A DNA stretch of 64,000 nucleotides, from NCBI RefSeq assembly GCF_026212465.1, contig NC_080051.1, forward strand, positions 18,300,459 through 18,364,458, read 5' to 3'. The notes under the pieces were generated by a model. It saw only the letters and a program-made list of their open reading frames with translations, was not told where the DNA came from and did no database searches. Shown one piece after another: positions 1-11,612 of the stretch; position 1 is the first letter of the stretch, and each line of letters opens with the position of its first letter. The stretch is from Amaranthus tricolor. Its lineage: Eukaryota; Streptophyta; Magnoliopsida; Caryophyllales; Amaranthaceae. The position numbers and the translations under genes are program-made.

Positions 1-960
1 ATCGTATTACAAAGATTTGTTCGAGTCTATGAAATTCAAATACAAAATAATTACTAAAAATTAAAAAAAATATTTAATTGTATAGGGTCCGAGTCCGGGT
101 CTGAGAGGCAGGTCTAGGGTCTGGGTCTCGAGGTCGGGTCTGGGTCCGAATCCGGATCTATATCTTGAGACCCGGACCCGGACCCGTCAAATATTTTTGG
201 ATCCAGATCCGACCCAAATCCAATGGGTATTAAAAAATAAGAACCAAACCCTTAAAAAAGAAGCGAGTCCGAAGCGAGTCCAACAGAATCTTGAACCCAT
301 GACCGTTCCTAAGTCAATATATAACCAGCTAACCAATGACCTTAGCCTAGCTAACAATAAGAAGAGGATCTTCCGATCTCATGGTTGATTTAGTCTCAAT
401 AATTGTGAGGGATCTACTTAACTAAAAAATTTAAGTTAGAGTTAGATACACTATGTGGATATCATTCATCATGTTTATATTTTACTTTGCAACTCTACTA
501 TTGAAGTCTCTTCCATTTTTTTTATTTTTATCCATTTATTTTCTCTCATTCTCTCTTACCTTTTGTCATATCCACGTCCTATAATTTTTCTCCATTCCAT
601 AATATGCGTGCGAATGTGTCAGGTTGCAATTTATTTGGGTGAGAGGAAGGATCCCAATATCCTATCTAACACTAATTTGATGGATAAACCTATATTAACA
701 ATACAAAAAACTCACTTTATCCCATTAAATTTGTATCAATTTTTATTTTGATCGTTCTTCTTATTTTTTTATCATTTTCTGATTTGAAAATAGATATTAC
801 CAACCTTTTTTAATCTCAACAACACATTCTAACTCTCTTTTAATAGCATCCAAACAATTTATTTTTTATTTAATATCACTTGTTTACAACTTTTTATAAA
901 ATTTGATTCATTTCCATTGAAACAAAGGAAATATAAGTTTTTTTTAAGTAAAATCACATA
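1..960. other. Intergenic, no gene seen
   Basis: AT-rich spacer. Positions 80-215 hold a degenerate GC-richer stretch of GGGTCY/GACCCG-type units in both orientations. A similar GAGTCTGAGTCCGAG-like stretch lies near 9125-9215, so this may be a terminus of an unidentified transposon. The short open frames here have no recognisable protein content. Confidence 0.5.
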
Positions 961-1220
961 TTTCTTCTGGATTTTAATAGTTGCTATGGTTCTTATAGTA
1001 GCTACTGTTCATCAATTGATCTTATTTGGCATATATTTCTCAATATACAATGTAAAATATAGTTAAGTGGAATTTTATTTGATTTGTCTTAATGTATATT
1101 TTCATAATTTGAACATTTTAAATTTTTTTATCATATGAAATTAAAGATATTAAAGATTAAAATTATGTATTTAATAGCGTGAAAAACAAAAATGTAGCAA
1201 CTATTAAAAATCAGAGAAAG
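961..1220. mobile_element. Stowaway-like MITE
   Basis: A 260-bp element with imperfect terminal inverted repeats: the left end reads TTTCTTCTGGATTTTAATAG and the reverse complement of the right end reads CTTTCTCTGATTTTTAATAG. It is flanked by TA on both sides (959-960 and 1221-1222), as expected of Tc1/mariner-derived MITEs. It has no coding capacity. A more diverged relative lies at about 4669-4893. Confidence 0.65.
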
Positions 1221-1222
1221 TA

Positions 1223-3655
1223 TATTAATATAGTCGACAGGCACCTTTACCCGTTTAAGGGATCCAATGGGGTTAAAGTGGATCATGTCTTTACTTTTTT
1301 GGACCATTCTTGGTGCTAAATATAAATTTTTAAGATTCGAAGACTTTTTTACATTTTATTTATTTTGGTTCGAGAAGTAGACTACCTAGCTACTAGCTAG
1401 GGTCTTTACTAAACAGGTCAAGACATGTCTATATTGCAACTTGCAAGCTCAACTATAGTTAGGAAGTTTTTATAGTTGGATTTTGTGATTTGTTATTATG
1501 GATGTATTTGGACCTAATAATTTATTTATCCAACAATTATCATGTATAGGGAAGTAGGAACTTCAAGACATCATCTACTAATCTTATATTTTATTCATTC
1601 ATTTGTAAACTTCTAATGATTACCAAAATTAATTTTCATTTATTAGTCCATGTTGTTATATTTTACAATAATTGTAATTGGGTAATAACGTCCATATAAA
1701 GTTAAAAAAGACATTGCAACAACTTATTTGTCACTCTCGAGGATTAGAATCAGTTCTTTACCGGATGAGCAAACTTTTGTGTATGGGGATAGAAGTGCAC
1801 GAATGCTAGATCATGAAGGAGCATGAAGCTACTTGGTTTACTAGTTTGCAAAACGAGAGCTTAGATGACATTTTGAAATGCTTATTAACTAGTCACAAGT
1901 CGTCGAGACTATGCTAAAGAACCCTAACGAAAAGTGATCCGAGGCTCGAAGACTCATCAAATGGACAACCTCCGTTTTTATGGTTATGCGGTATTAACTA
2001 GTCATTGATACCCAATTACGCTCTATGTCTTTTTGACTGGTTAAAAATGTTGAGAATCAACTTTTTGTCCATCTTATTTGTACTATAAAAATACATAAAT
2101 CAAAAACTTAATTAAATACAAGCTTCTACAACTTGTTGAAAAACACAATTTCTCTTTTGTAATATTATGCATACTACATTTGAGTTCATATGATTTCTAT
2201 CTAGTGCCAAAGTTTGACTAATTCTCTTTAAATCTTTTGGACTTATTTCATTCACATTCCTATTTCCTAGCATTAAGTGGGAGAAATAAAGATTAAGTCA
2301 AGACCAACAAGAGTAGCCTAAAAAGAAGTATAAAGTAGTTTCTAATTTTGTCTCTACATCAAATTTCATTATTAATTATGCATGTTAGACCACCCTTATT
2401 ATTTGTGTTAGTGTAATTGTATATTTTGAAATCTTTTTTGTTTAAAAAGTAGAAAATTTCAAAGTTAAAAGCTTGTTGAACTTAATTAAATACATCACTT
2501 GGCCCTAATTAACATCTACTTCTATATATTTTATGCTCTAATTCTCACAAAAATGGTGATAGCTTCATGATCTTTTGTGATCCAATAAATTATTGCAATA
2601 AAAATAAGTAAATTAAGTTTTTAAAAAATCATACATCATAAAAGTTGTACATAATTAACGTGGGGAAAAGGTATTATATTACTTAATTAATAATTAATAG
2701 TTTATAGATAATATTAAAAATATATATGAAGGTTTATATAATGAAGAGGGGTCAATTAAGCACTTTGTTGCATTATAAAAGAAGAAATTATTAAAGGATG
2801 GACATGCATTATGCAGTCAAACGTCGGCAAGATGCATATGTGCATGCAGTCAAGCGTCGGCAGAAAGTATATGTTTTAAAAAACACCATTGTCCATTGGT
2901 TAGGGGAGCGAGGAATATACTTAAATATTATAATCTTATACTTTTATTTATTTAATACTTCGAAATTCTAATCCATACTAGTAGTTTCAAACAACGGCAA
3001 CAATTTAAATGTATGAAAGTATCACATATCTCCAAATGGATGTAAAACAATTACATTGATTTTAAAATGAATTTAAATAAATAATATAGACATAAGATTC
3101 GCTATTTGAATTCACCAAACACCTAATTTGAAATCGACCTAATAACCCAAATAAACATCTACCTTGAACAATCATCATACACTTTAATAATTTTATTGTA
3201 AAATGACAAATGTCAGACTCCTAATCATTTGCCAAATGGAACAACATCATTAAATGTTAAATTTTGATGTTGATCCTTATTAAAAAAATTACATCTAAAA
3301 ATAGAAGTTTATTTAAAAAGTTCATTACAATAATATCAAAACATAATTTTTGATTTGATAAATGACAAAATTCATAATTAAAGAATTTTCTAAATTAAAT
3401 AAAATTTTATTAGAATGATAATTTCACTACTTATATGTGAACGTATTTCAAAATATTTTACAAAAAATATGCCTAATTAATAGTATTTTTGATTTTATTT
3501 ATTCAATATTTTTTCAAACTGTGTTTATTGTATTCAATAAAAACCTTAATATTGTCTTTTAAATTTTGTTTATCAGTTTTAACAATTTTTTAAAATATAT
3601 TATTAGAAATATATTGATACCACTTTGTGCATTAAAAATATTAAAAGTTATGGTA
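1223..3655. other. Intergenic, no gene seen
   Basis: AT-rich spacer with no convincing reading frame. Near 2800-2870 a short direct repeat (GCAGTCAAACGTCGGCA / GCAGTCAAGCGTCGGCA) flanks GCATATGTGCATGC-like sequence. Nothing else is supported. Confidence 0.4.
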
Positions 3656-3657
3656 AT

Positions 3658-3659
<2 letters not shown>

Positions 3660-3730
<71 letters not shown>
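3660..3730. repeat. (TA)n microsatellite
   Basis: About 35 uninterrupted TA dinucleotides. Frames encoding Ile-Tyr runs across it are artefacts of the repeat. It lies directly upstream of a Helitron-type 3' terminus. Confidence 0.95.
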
Positions 3731-3736
<6 letters not shown>

Positions 3737-3754
3737 ATCATAATTTTAATACTA

Positions 3755-3787
3755 ACAACTCCGTGTATTACACGGGTTTTATACTAG
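3755..3787 (+). mobile_element. Helitron-type 3' terminus
   Basis: The sequence shows a GC-rich hairpin CCGTGTATTACACGG (7-bp stem), a short spacer, then CTAG followed by host T. This is the standard 3' end of a plant Helitron (hairpin, CTRR, insertion between A and T). The body would lie to the left. The 5' TC end could not be placed, so only the terminus is annotated. Confidence 0.55.
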
Positions 3788-4668
3788 TGGACGATAATCT
3801 CATAATTTTTACTCCCTTCATTTTTATTTGACCACATACTTTTTGAACGCCTTTTAAAATAAATTTTAAACCTTATATTTATAAACATACATCATAAAAC
3901 ATTATAAAAGTTGTATGATAAAAAATATAAATTAAGAAAAATCTAATAATATCTCACATTAATATATAGATATATATTATATCTTTAATACTCCTATATT
4001 TGTAAAAACCTATTAAAAAAACTTTCTTCAAAAGTGAAAAATTTATAATTGGATAAACAAAAGGAAACCCATGGGTATATGAATTGCTTCAAAAATATTC
4101 ATATAATTATGACAATTGCAAATTTAAGGACATTATCTATTGTCGCTTGTAGGTCTAGACTTATGTTTTAAAAGTTAAAAGTTAATTTTAAAATTAATGC
4201 CGTATAAATTAATATTTTATAATATTAATAAAATTTATATATTAACAATATGATAAAATAAAATGAAAAAAGTAATTATTTAAAAAATTACCTCAAGAAA
4301 AGTCTTCTCCGGAATAATTATTTGTGGGTCGTTTTAATAAAATAAAATGTAGTAGTATATATATGAAATGAAATAAACTAAATTGAAAATTCTAGTAAAT
4401 TATATGAAATAAGAACAATATTGTCCATACTTTGCAATGAAAAAAAAGTAACCATCTTTTTCTCATCGATAATTTATATCCAATATGATTCTTCTCTTTA
4501 TTTAAATACATTTTATTTTTATATGCAACTGATTGTTATTATTTGTAATTTGAGTGCTATTTCTCTCTAAATTTTCGATCTTACTTTTAGTCATGTAGGA
4601 TCGTGTGACAAATAAGATTCTATATTTTTTATTTCAAGATCCAAGGTGAAAGGTTTGGGTTTTTTATA

Positions 4669-4893
4669 CTACATTCCATCTCTAATAGTTTCTACAGTCA
4701 CTATAGCAATTACTCTTACTATTTATTAATTGATCTTCATATATTTTTATATGTTTCATGCAAAACATATTCACATGAGATCTTGTTTAATTCATCTTAA
4801 TGCATAGTTTTGTAATATATTAAAGATAAAACTTATACATTAGATAGCGTGAAAAACGGAAGTGCAACCATTAAAAACTAGTAAATAATATGT
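4669..4893. mobile_element. Degenerate Stowaway-like MITE
   Basis: This is a diverged copy of the 961-1220 element. The shared landmarks keep their order: AATAGTT near the left end, TTAATTGATCTT-like sequence, a TAGCGTGAAAAAC block, and ATTAAAAACTAG at the right. The termini are too degraded to place exactly. Confidence 0.4.
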
Positions 4894-5206
4894 TCATTAT
4901 GAATAAAAAGAGTCTAAGGCTTTCACTATTCACATTTTGAAAATGAATAGTGTTTTTGCTTAGTCATCTTTGGTGTTATACACATGTGGTTGCTTGCATG
5001 TATGTTGGTTTTTTTTAGTGTGTTTTTGCATGTAATAAGATAGTTGTATGGCTTTGTCATGTGCATTTGGGGTTACACATGTCGTGGCTTGCATGTGTTT
5101 TTGCATGTAGTTTTTACATGTGGGGTTATTCTTTATCAACTCGGCTTCTGAATTTCACTGTATGAAATTGGGAGCTTACCAGTTATTTGTCATCTTGTGT
5201 TTACAG

Positions 5207-5738
5207 GAAGCCTCCTCATCTCAAGAAGCTTCAGCAGCTACACTATCTGTGGCATTCATGGAAGCCCTAGGCTATGTCTTTCAAAATTTCAGTAGTAACT
5301 ATAAGTGAGCATTTTCTATCCGTTTTATATCTTATTATAAAATTTTAAGTTTTGGTTAATGAAGTTGGAATCCTGAGGTCAAAACTATCATCCCAGAATC
5401 ATGGTGTATCAGCTGCACCAGCTCATGTATTGACTGAACCATCAATGGCAGGAGAGCTTAATAACCCGAGCTTGCAGGCAAGCAGTCTTCAGATTCCTCT
5501 CAGTCAACCAATTGGCAGTCAACAGATTCCTGCTCAACAAGTTTCTCAAACTCCGAGCCAACACACAGCTGCTTTTGCCCCAATGGCAGTAACTGATGAA
5601 GAGAGCAAAAAGGCTGCTGCCGCTGCTGTTGCTGCCAAACTTGCTTCTTTCACATCCTCAGCGCAGATGCTTACCTCGGTCCTTTCTTCCCTTGTGGCCG
5701 AAGAGGCTGCTTCAAAGAATGATGGACCAGCTGTGTAG
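5207..5738 (+). pseudogene. Captured fragment resembling RPRD1/CID protein
   Basis: The 5356-5738 frame encodes a Gln/Ser/Pro-rich segment, then DEESKKAAAAAVAAKLASF and SAQMLTSVLSSLVAEEAAS. That combination is characteristic of the region after the CID domain in plant regulation-of-nuclear-pre-mRNA-domain (RPRD1-like) proteins, which bind the RNA polymerase II C-terminal domain. The N-terminal CID and the proline-rich C-terminus of the family are missing, and a stop comes directly after the Ala-rich part. An upstream exon-like piece (5207-5304, preceded by TTACAG and followed by GTGAGC) is open but not clearly from the same gene. It lies inside the probable Helitron, so it is best read as a transduplicated fragment, not a gene. 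The identification comes from recall of the family, not from an alignment. Confidence 0.55.
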
Positions 5739-6126
5739 ACCAGCTGCTGTACATTCTTTTACATTCTATCAATACAATTCTTTGTTTTCAATCTTTTGCA
5801 CATATTATAACAGTTTCCAATGACAAAAAGTGGTGTCCGACTATGATTAATAGATATGTGGGTGCTAGCTAGCTTAGTTGGAGTCTTTGTGGTTGGTGCC
5901 GGGGAAGGAGGGTTACTGCATAAAGTACCAGCACCAAGATTTCACGATGTCAAACTCTAAGAAACAAGAATGAACAATGATGACATAATCAATTGCGATG
6001 ACATTAACGAGATTGTTGGGAAGTTACGTGTACGACTTCTATCGAGATTGTTGAATCGCATGATTTGAGTAATATACATTTAAAACTAATCGAAACATTA
6101 CTTATCGAAATGATACAACAGACAGT

Positions 6127-7141
6127 ATGTACATGCTGGGAATCAAGCAGCAATTTGTCACAAATGAAAAAGCTGCAATGAATCGTCTGGGGTTCAAGGT
6201 TAAGTTTGTTGCACACTTGGAGAAAACTCTTATGTCCCTTAAATTTGATCGAAATGAATGTTTTTTGAGTGTAGTGAAGCAAATTCAAATCGACGAAATT
6301 AGTAATAGCTTAATGTTTCCCTCTGATCATCAAGAAAACAAAGACAATTTTTTCTGAGAATCTGTGCTGGAAATGGGAATACAACACAGAAGAATATTAG
6401 TCGAGCTGGTTCAAAACACATGCAGAAGTGATTGTTCAGACCACCCATCCTATATCAGGTTCATTTTCAATTTTTTGTACAGTTCTTAATTATGATTCTT
6501 TTTATTTTCTTGAGTATATTTTTCTATTTTGATTTTGTCGATTTCACTCTTTCGTCCTTCTCTAGATTACAATTAATGTTTATATAACCTTGATTTTAAT
6601 CTAATAAAGGTAAAGGTTAGTTCATTTAACATTGATTTTGTTCTTTGCTCATAGCTGACAGTAAAGTTTCGGCAGAAGAGAATACTACGGAAATCCAAGA
6701 ACTTAATGCGGATGAAAAGGAAAACGGCAATACCATTGCTGCAGTCCTAAAAGATCAGAATTCAAGGAAAAGCGAACAAAAGAACAACCATGAGAAAGAA
6801 AATGTTCTGAACACAGATAATATCAGGTGTGTGCCACTGTTATAATCTACTTTCGGTTTTTTCTATTACAAGTATATCATCGCAACAATCATATTCGTGA
6901 TCGTCTTTTCAGGAATTTGAATAGTAACAGCAAGAAAAGTGCACCTGTTGAACCTAAGGTAACAATCACTATTCACCACTCTAAACACAATGTGTACACT
7001 ATTCACTTTGTATGAAAGGGAATATGCAAGGTTCTGTTCTATTTCTTATATAAACTTATGGATATGATATAGGTCAAAACAAAGCAAATTCAACAAAAAC
7101 AGGACAAGATTTTGAATGAAAACTGTCCATCCAATGTATAA
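6127..7141 (+). pseudogene. Second captured exon-like fragment, unidentified
   Basis: Three short open pieces look exonic: 6127-6357, about 6645-6832 (Glu/Lys/Asn-rich, ending before a GTGTGT donor-like site), and about 6912-6959 followed by 7075-7138 to a stop. The spacers between them contain pyrimidine-rich AG and GT motifs. The predicted peptide is charged and low complexity. I do not recognise the gene. It lies in the Helitron after the RPRD fragment and may be the 3' part of a second captured host gene. Confidence 0.3.
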
Positions 7142-7858
7142 AAGATCGTTGAAAGTTTGAAAGATCAGCAAGTTTCTGCACATCGGATATTGAACAGCAA
7201 CATACTTGACATTGCATTAATCTTCACCAGCACCTGCACTGTACACTTGAGGCAATGCTGAGCAAAATCCAAGTCTGCACACACAGATCACCTAGCAACC
7301 AAACACAATAAACAGAACATATTCTAGTACAACATTATAATGTTAATATAATATCAAAATATAAAATGATAGAAATTAATGTCACAACATTATTCTTAAC
7401 AAAATTATACTTTAAGGCTTTTTCCTAACTTATTCCTAGATGACAAATGCTAATCAAGAATCCAAATGATATATAATAGATTTTGCATCAATCCAATAAC
7501 TTCATTATCAAACACTTATTAGTTTCCAGTGCAAATTAAATTATGTTAATATGCAATGTTAAATGATTTTAATTTAAAAGAATGTTGTTAAAACTTTTTT
7601 TAACACAATCTCAAACTTAAAAACTTTTAATATAAGTACTTAGTACTTCTATTCACTTATTGCTTTATTAACAACTTGTTTTTGAGCTACATTATGTACC
7701 TCTAATTACACAATGAAACAAAACCATTTACAACCTTGATTTTAGCTTAACGTTGATAACATCAGATACATAGTAAATACCTTCGCTTTAAATTGATTTT
7801 TTAAGGAAAATAGAATATCTTGGGAAAGCTCGTGCGTAGTACGCGCCCCACCAACTAG

Positions 7859-8294
7859 TATTAGAAGATGAGGGGAAAGTTTGGACCTTATCAATATGAT
7901 ATTGAGAGGGAAAAGAAAAGATTGTTTGAGAGGGTTGACAAACTTTGAGGCGAGAGGCCTTTGTCACAAATGATTGGGCTTATATTTATGTCATTTTGAA
8001 CATGTGGAATGAGAGGGATAAAAGGAAATCCTTGGCTTATTTTTTGGTAGAGGGGTTCGTTATGAGGTCGATTTCAGGTTAGACAATGTTTTTGGTTGGT
8101 TTAGATTCGGATTTTGCATTTATGTTAGTTTTTACATAATTGTAAATTTTTTGAAGTCGGGCTCGATTATGAGATTGGGTTAACAAAAGATCATCCGGTA
8201 CATTTTAAACATCTCTAGTCTTAGGACAGAAAAATAAATTGTAATTTGATTGAGTGGTTATAAAAGATACAATCATTCTTTTAGGGATGCCAAT
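7859..8294. other. Spacer and LTR-adjacent sequence
   Basis: No gene is seen. The last bases before 8295 read, on the minus strand, ATTGGCATCCCTAAAAG. This resembles a tRNA-Met-type primer-binding site next to the LTR on its right, so a few tens of bases may be residual Copia internal sequence. Confidence 0.35.
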
Positions 8295-9042
8295 TGTAAT
8301 TAGAGGAGTGAAATGATCGCCAAAAACGTTACGATGCTAAGAACAAATAACAATGAACAAAATCAAGTTTGACAATGTAACTAAAAAGGACACAAAGATT
8401 TAAGGAGGTTCACCCAATGATGGCTACGTCCTCCGTGGTGTGTAGTTTCTGTTTATATTATATCAAAAGAATACAAACAACACTTCTTAATGAAGAATTA
8501 CAATTGAGATAGAGATAAAACAAAAGAGGCTGTGTTTGGCTTAGGGGTTGTGTTTTATGTGTTTGATGTGTGAGTATGAGAGCTCTATTTATAGTACTAG
8601 GTACATGAATATGAATAGCTCACTTGAATACATAGTTAATATTGAGTAATGAATACTATGAAATAACTCTAAGGATTTGAAAGGTCGAAAACAAGCATCC
8701 CACGCATATCAGAGGATCTGCTCGACCAGATCAGAGACCTCGCTCGGTCGAGCGAGTATCAGCCAAAACTGGGGCATTCTGTCTGACCGCTCGACCTACC
8801 AAAATGACTCGCTTGGTCGAGCGGGTAGGTCGAGCGACCTTACTGCTTCCCCTGTCAGAATTTGATCGAGCATACAATAAATCAAACCCTTTCATTTTCT
8901 TCATTAATCTTCATTAACACCCATAATTCTTCATGAATACTCCACACATAATTACACGCATTTAGTTACCATCATCCAAGAGTCACACTCATGAATTCAA
9001 CCCTTTAATATGCACTCAAGTCACACACTACCATTCATAACA
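8295..9042 (-). mobile_element. LTR remnant (probable Copia, reverse orientation)
   Basis: On the minus strand the segment starts TGTTATGAATGG and ends AATTACA, giving the TG...CA boundaries of an LTR of about 748 bp. Inside are a TATA-like CTATAAATAGAG and the block GGAGGACGTAGCCATCATTG, which resembles the 3' part of many plant Copia LTRs. It also carries clustered TCGAGCGA/GCTCGACC motifs (8710-8840), like another LTR-like segment at 31.1 kb. No second LTR or target duplication is visible, so it is a solo or truncated LTR. Confidence 0.5.
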
Positions 9043-10318
9043 GGGAGGTTATTGGTCTAAGACTCTATTTAGACTTGCTCCAAAATCGTCTCTAATTTTA
9101 GGATTCAGATTCAATTTGTTGATACCCAACGAGTCTGAGTCCGAGTTCGGGTTCAAAAAAATATATGGATATGGGTCAAGGGTCTTCAACCAAACCTCTA
9201 TCTCGAGACCTATTTAAGACCCAGTCCCTTCACACCTTTAAATATATCTATTACACAACCCAAAATTAAATTTTAATTCGTTCTAAACGTATTCTATTTA
9301 TTTTGATTTAATTGACAAGCATTAACAAATTATATCACCTAAATTTGGTACCTTGTTGCTTGATATATATTCATGTTACGCTCATATGACTATATGAGCT
9401 TCATTATTTTTGCGAGAATTAATATTCAGTTTGGTTATTGGTATTAAATGATGATTATGAGAATGATTTGTATAGTAAATTTTAATTATATGTACCATGT
9501 CGTTCTCATAATAATGAAACTTTAATTATAGAAAATTTCTTTATATCATAATTTTCCAATACCACCAAATATTCACACTCCTTAAATTTATTTGGTGTAT
9601 ACTATTTTTGTATGGACTAAATTAATACAAAACCTAATACTCATAAGCCAACCCCTTCCGTTAACCACCTCTAGCCATATTCAGGTCAATAAAGATTATA
9701 ATTTATATAAGTTTAATTTGATGCACATTTAAGAATTTCATTTTAATAGACTTTCCAGAAATTTAAAAGTGTATGATAATGAGAATTAACAACTACTCAT
9801 AACAAGCTGGAATTAATTGGCGAGTTGTTTAGATAAGGAAAGAAAAGTTGGTATATAGAAATAATTATGGCAATCTAACTGAATTCTACCAATGATTATT
9901 ATTTGTTGGCTTATTGCCTTCTTTAATTGATGATTTTTTGTATAAACAATATAATTTTAAAAAATAGTTTAAGATAATAAAATATTAAAATATAAGAGTG
10001 TTTGGTAAAATAATTTATTGGATAATTTTAGCTTACTTTAGCACAAATGGGTTGGATGGACAACAAATCTAATGTTAGTACTGTTTGGTAAATTAGTTAT
10101 TTGAATTAGCTTATTGTTATTTGTTATAACTAAATTGTTTTTGAACAAATTGTTCCTAATAGTAGGTTTAATATGAGCTAGTCAAACCAGTTAATAAAAT
10201 AAGATAGTCAAATCAGTCACTCTTATTAGCACTAACTACAAGCTATCAGTCATTTATCAAACATTCTGATCCATAACTATTATAGTCTTATTTATTCTTC
10301 AATTGTCTTTATTAGATA
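9043..10318. other. Intergenic, repeats only
   Basis: No gene is seen. From about 9996 to 10270 there is a possible small hAT- or Tourist-like MITE: GTGTTTGGTAAAATAA at the left and TTATCAAACATTCTG at the right are inverted relatives, but no clear target duplication was found. Confidence 0.35.
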
Positions 10319-10561
10319 CTTCCTTTGCTATAAATGACTTTTTACACAATTCAACGTGTTATTTTAATTATCTATATATTGAACTATACACCTTAAAAAA
10401 TTATAAAAAATTAACAAAATGAAAGTATGTGATTTACGATTCAAATAGGATCTCATTTAACTATATTTTTTCTTACACATTAGCCATAATATATAAAATA
10501 AGCTAACATAACAAATAGTGTCAATAATCATAATGTAATAAGTATTTCAGAACGAATAAAG
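10319..10561. mobile_element. Stowaway-like MITE, degenerate
   Basis: About 243 bp bounded by TA (10317-10318 and 10562-10563). The ends are loosely inverted (CTTCCTTTGCTATAAATGAC against CTTTATTCGTTCTGAAATAC). Noncoding and AT-rich. Confidence 0.4.
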
Positions 10562-10761
10562 TATAATGGACGCCATAGCCATCAACCTAATTTCGATTTG
10601 GTGGACGTTGAGGGTTAAACTTCTTTGTAAAAGTTACATAGATATTGATTTTGAAATTAAAAGAAAAGCTTTGATTTATAAAAATATTGAGATCTTTTAA
10701 AATCTTTAAGACGAATATTTAAAACATAAAAATTAACCAAATATTTTGATTAAAAATAAAA

Positions 10762-11205
10762 GAAAAAATTACCTAGAATAATCCAATTTCTTTATGATTT
10801 TCCTACAATAACCTCACATATTGATTAATCATAAATAATCTCAACTTTGAGGGGTATTTTCCTAAAGTAACCCGGTGACCGGATGACTTGCTAGAGCAAG
10901 TTTTATTTTTAAAAATAAGATGAATTAAAATAAAATATCGAAAAAAAATTTAAAAATATTTTAAAAAAATTTATGATTTTTTTTATTTTTTAGAAATTTT
11001 TATGTAAATTTTCAAAATTTTTCTCTAATTTAACTTAATTTTTAATTTATTTTTTTGGTGATTTACCTACTATAGTAGGTCATCGTTTACCCAAGTTTTC
11101 TCTAGGCAAATACCCTTTAAAGTTGAGATAATTAATGGTTAATCAATAGATTGAATTATTATAGAAAAATCATAACAATATTGAATTATTTTAGGTAATT
11201 TTTCC
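10762..11205. mobile_element. MITE with long inverted repeats, probably Mutator-type
   Basis: The two ends are about 110-bp inverted repeats (left GAAAAAATTACCTAGAATAA, right reverse complement GGAAAAATTACCTAAAATAA), and the similarity continues through a TATTGATTAA block. The flanks are AAAATAAAA (10753-10761) and GAAATAAAA (11206-11214), an 8/9 match compatible with a 9-bp Mutator duplication. It contains no open frame. Confidence 0.6.
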
Positions 11206-11490
11206 GAAATAAAATCAATATATTTTCATTGTGACTTGGAAGTGACTATTGGATTTGATAGGTTCATGGAATATAATGATGTTTATGATTGAATGACTTT
11301 CCTAACTTTTTTATAGGATGATGTTATTTTTCGCCACCCCTTTTCATTTTATCGTCACCACCCCTGTAAAATTACATTTTTGCCCCTGTATTTAAAAAAA
11401 TTACAAAATTACCACTATACTTAAAAATTAATTAATAAATGTAAATCACGCTTAATAACACTAATAAGAATTTAATGCGTAAGATTTGTC

Positions 11491-11498
11491 TATATATA
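11491..11498 (+). promoter_or_regulatory. Candidate TATA box of MULE-A transposase
   Basis: TATATATA lies about 175 bp inside the left terminus and about 115 bp before the proposed ATG at 11613, a normal position for a plant core promoter. This is inference from position and sequence only. Confidence 0.4.
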
Positions 11499-11612
11499 TG
11501 GAATTCTGAAATGTGTATGAAGTACGAATTCAAACACGGTACTATCTCTCTAAAAACTGGTATTATCTCTCTAAAAAGTGTTAAAGAAGTGGTAACCCGT
11601 AATTGGTTAAAT

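Larger units (their letters stand above)
4907..7858 (+). mobile_element. Probable gene-capturing Helitron
   Basis: The right end is Helitron-like: a hairpin around GCGTAGTACGC at 7834-7844, then CTAG at 7855-7858 followed by T. At the left a distinctive module begins (about 4907-4945) with a perfect-looking foldback, CACTATTCACATTTTGAAAA then TGAATAGTG. The same module recurs at about 54600, where it also borders a (TA)n tract. Between the ends are exon-like pieces of at least one host gene and a second unidentified one, with intron-like spacers retained, as is typical of Helitron capture. The exact 5' TC terminus is uncertain, and no Rep/helicase is present, so the element would be non-autonomous. 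Confidence 0.5.

Noticed and set aside
3559..3787. Open frames on both strands encoding Ile-Tyr runs
   Set aside because: Translation of the (TA)n microsatellite; no protein content outside it.
8677..8865. Arg/Ser-rich open frame
   Set aside because: Lies in an LTR remnant and owes its openness to TCGAGCGA repeats.
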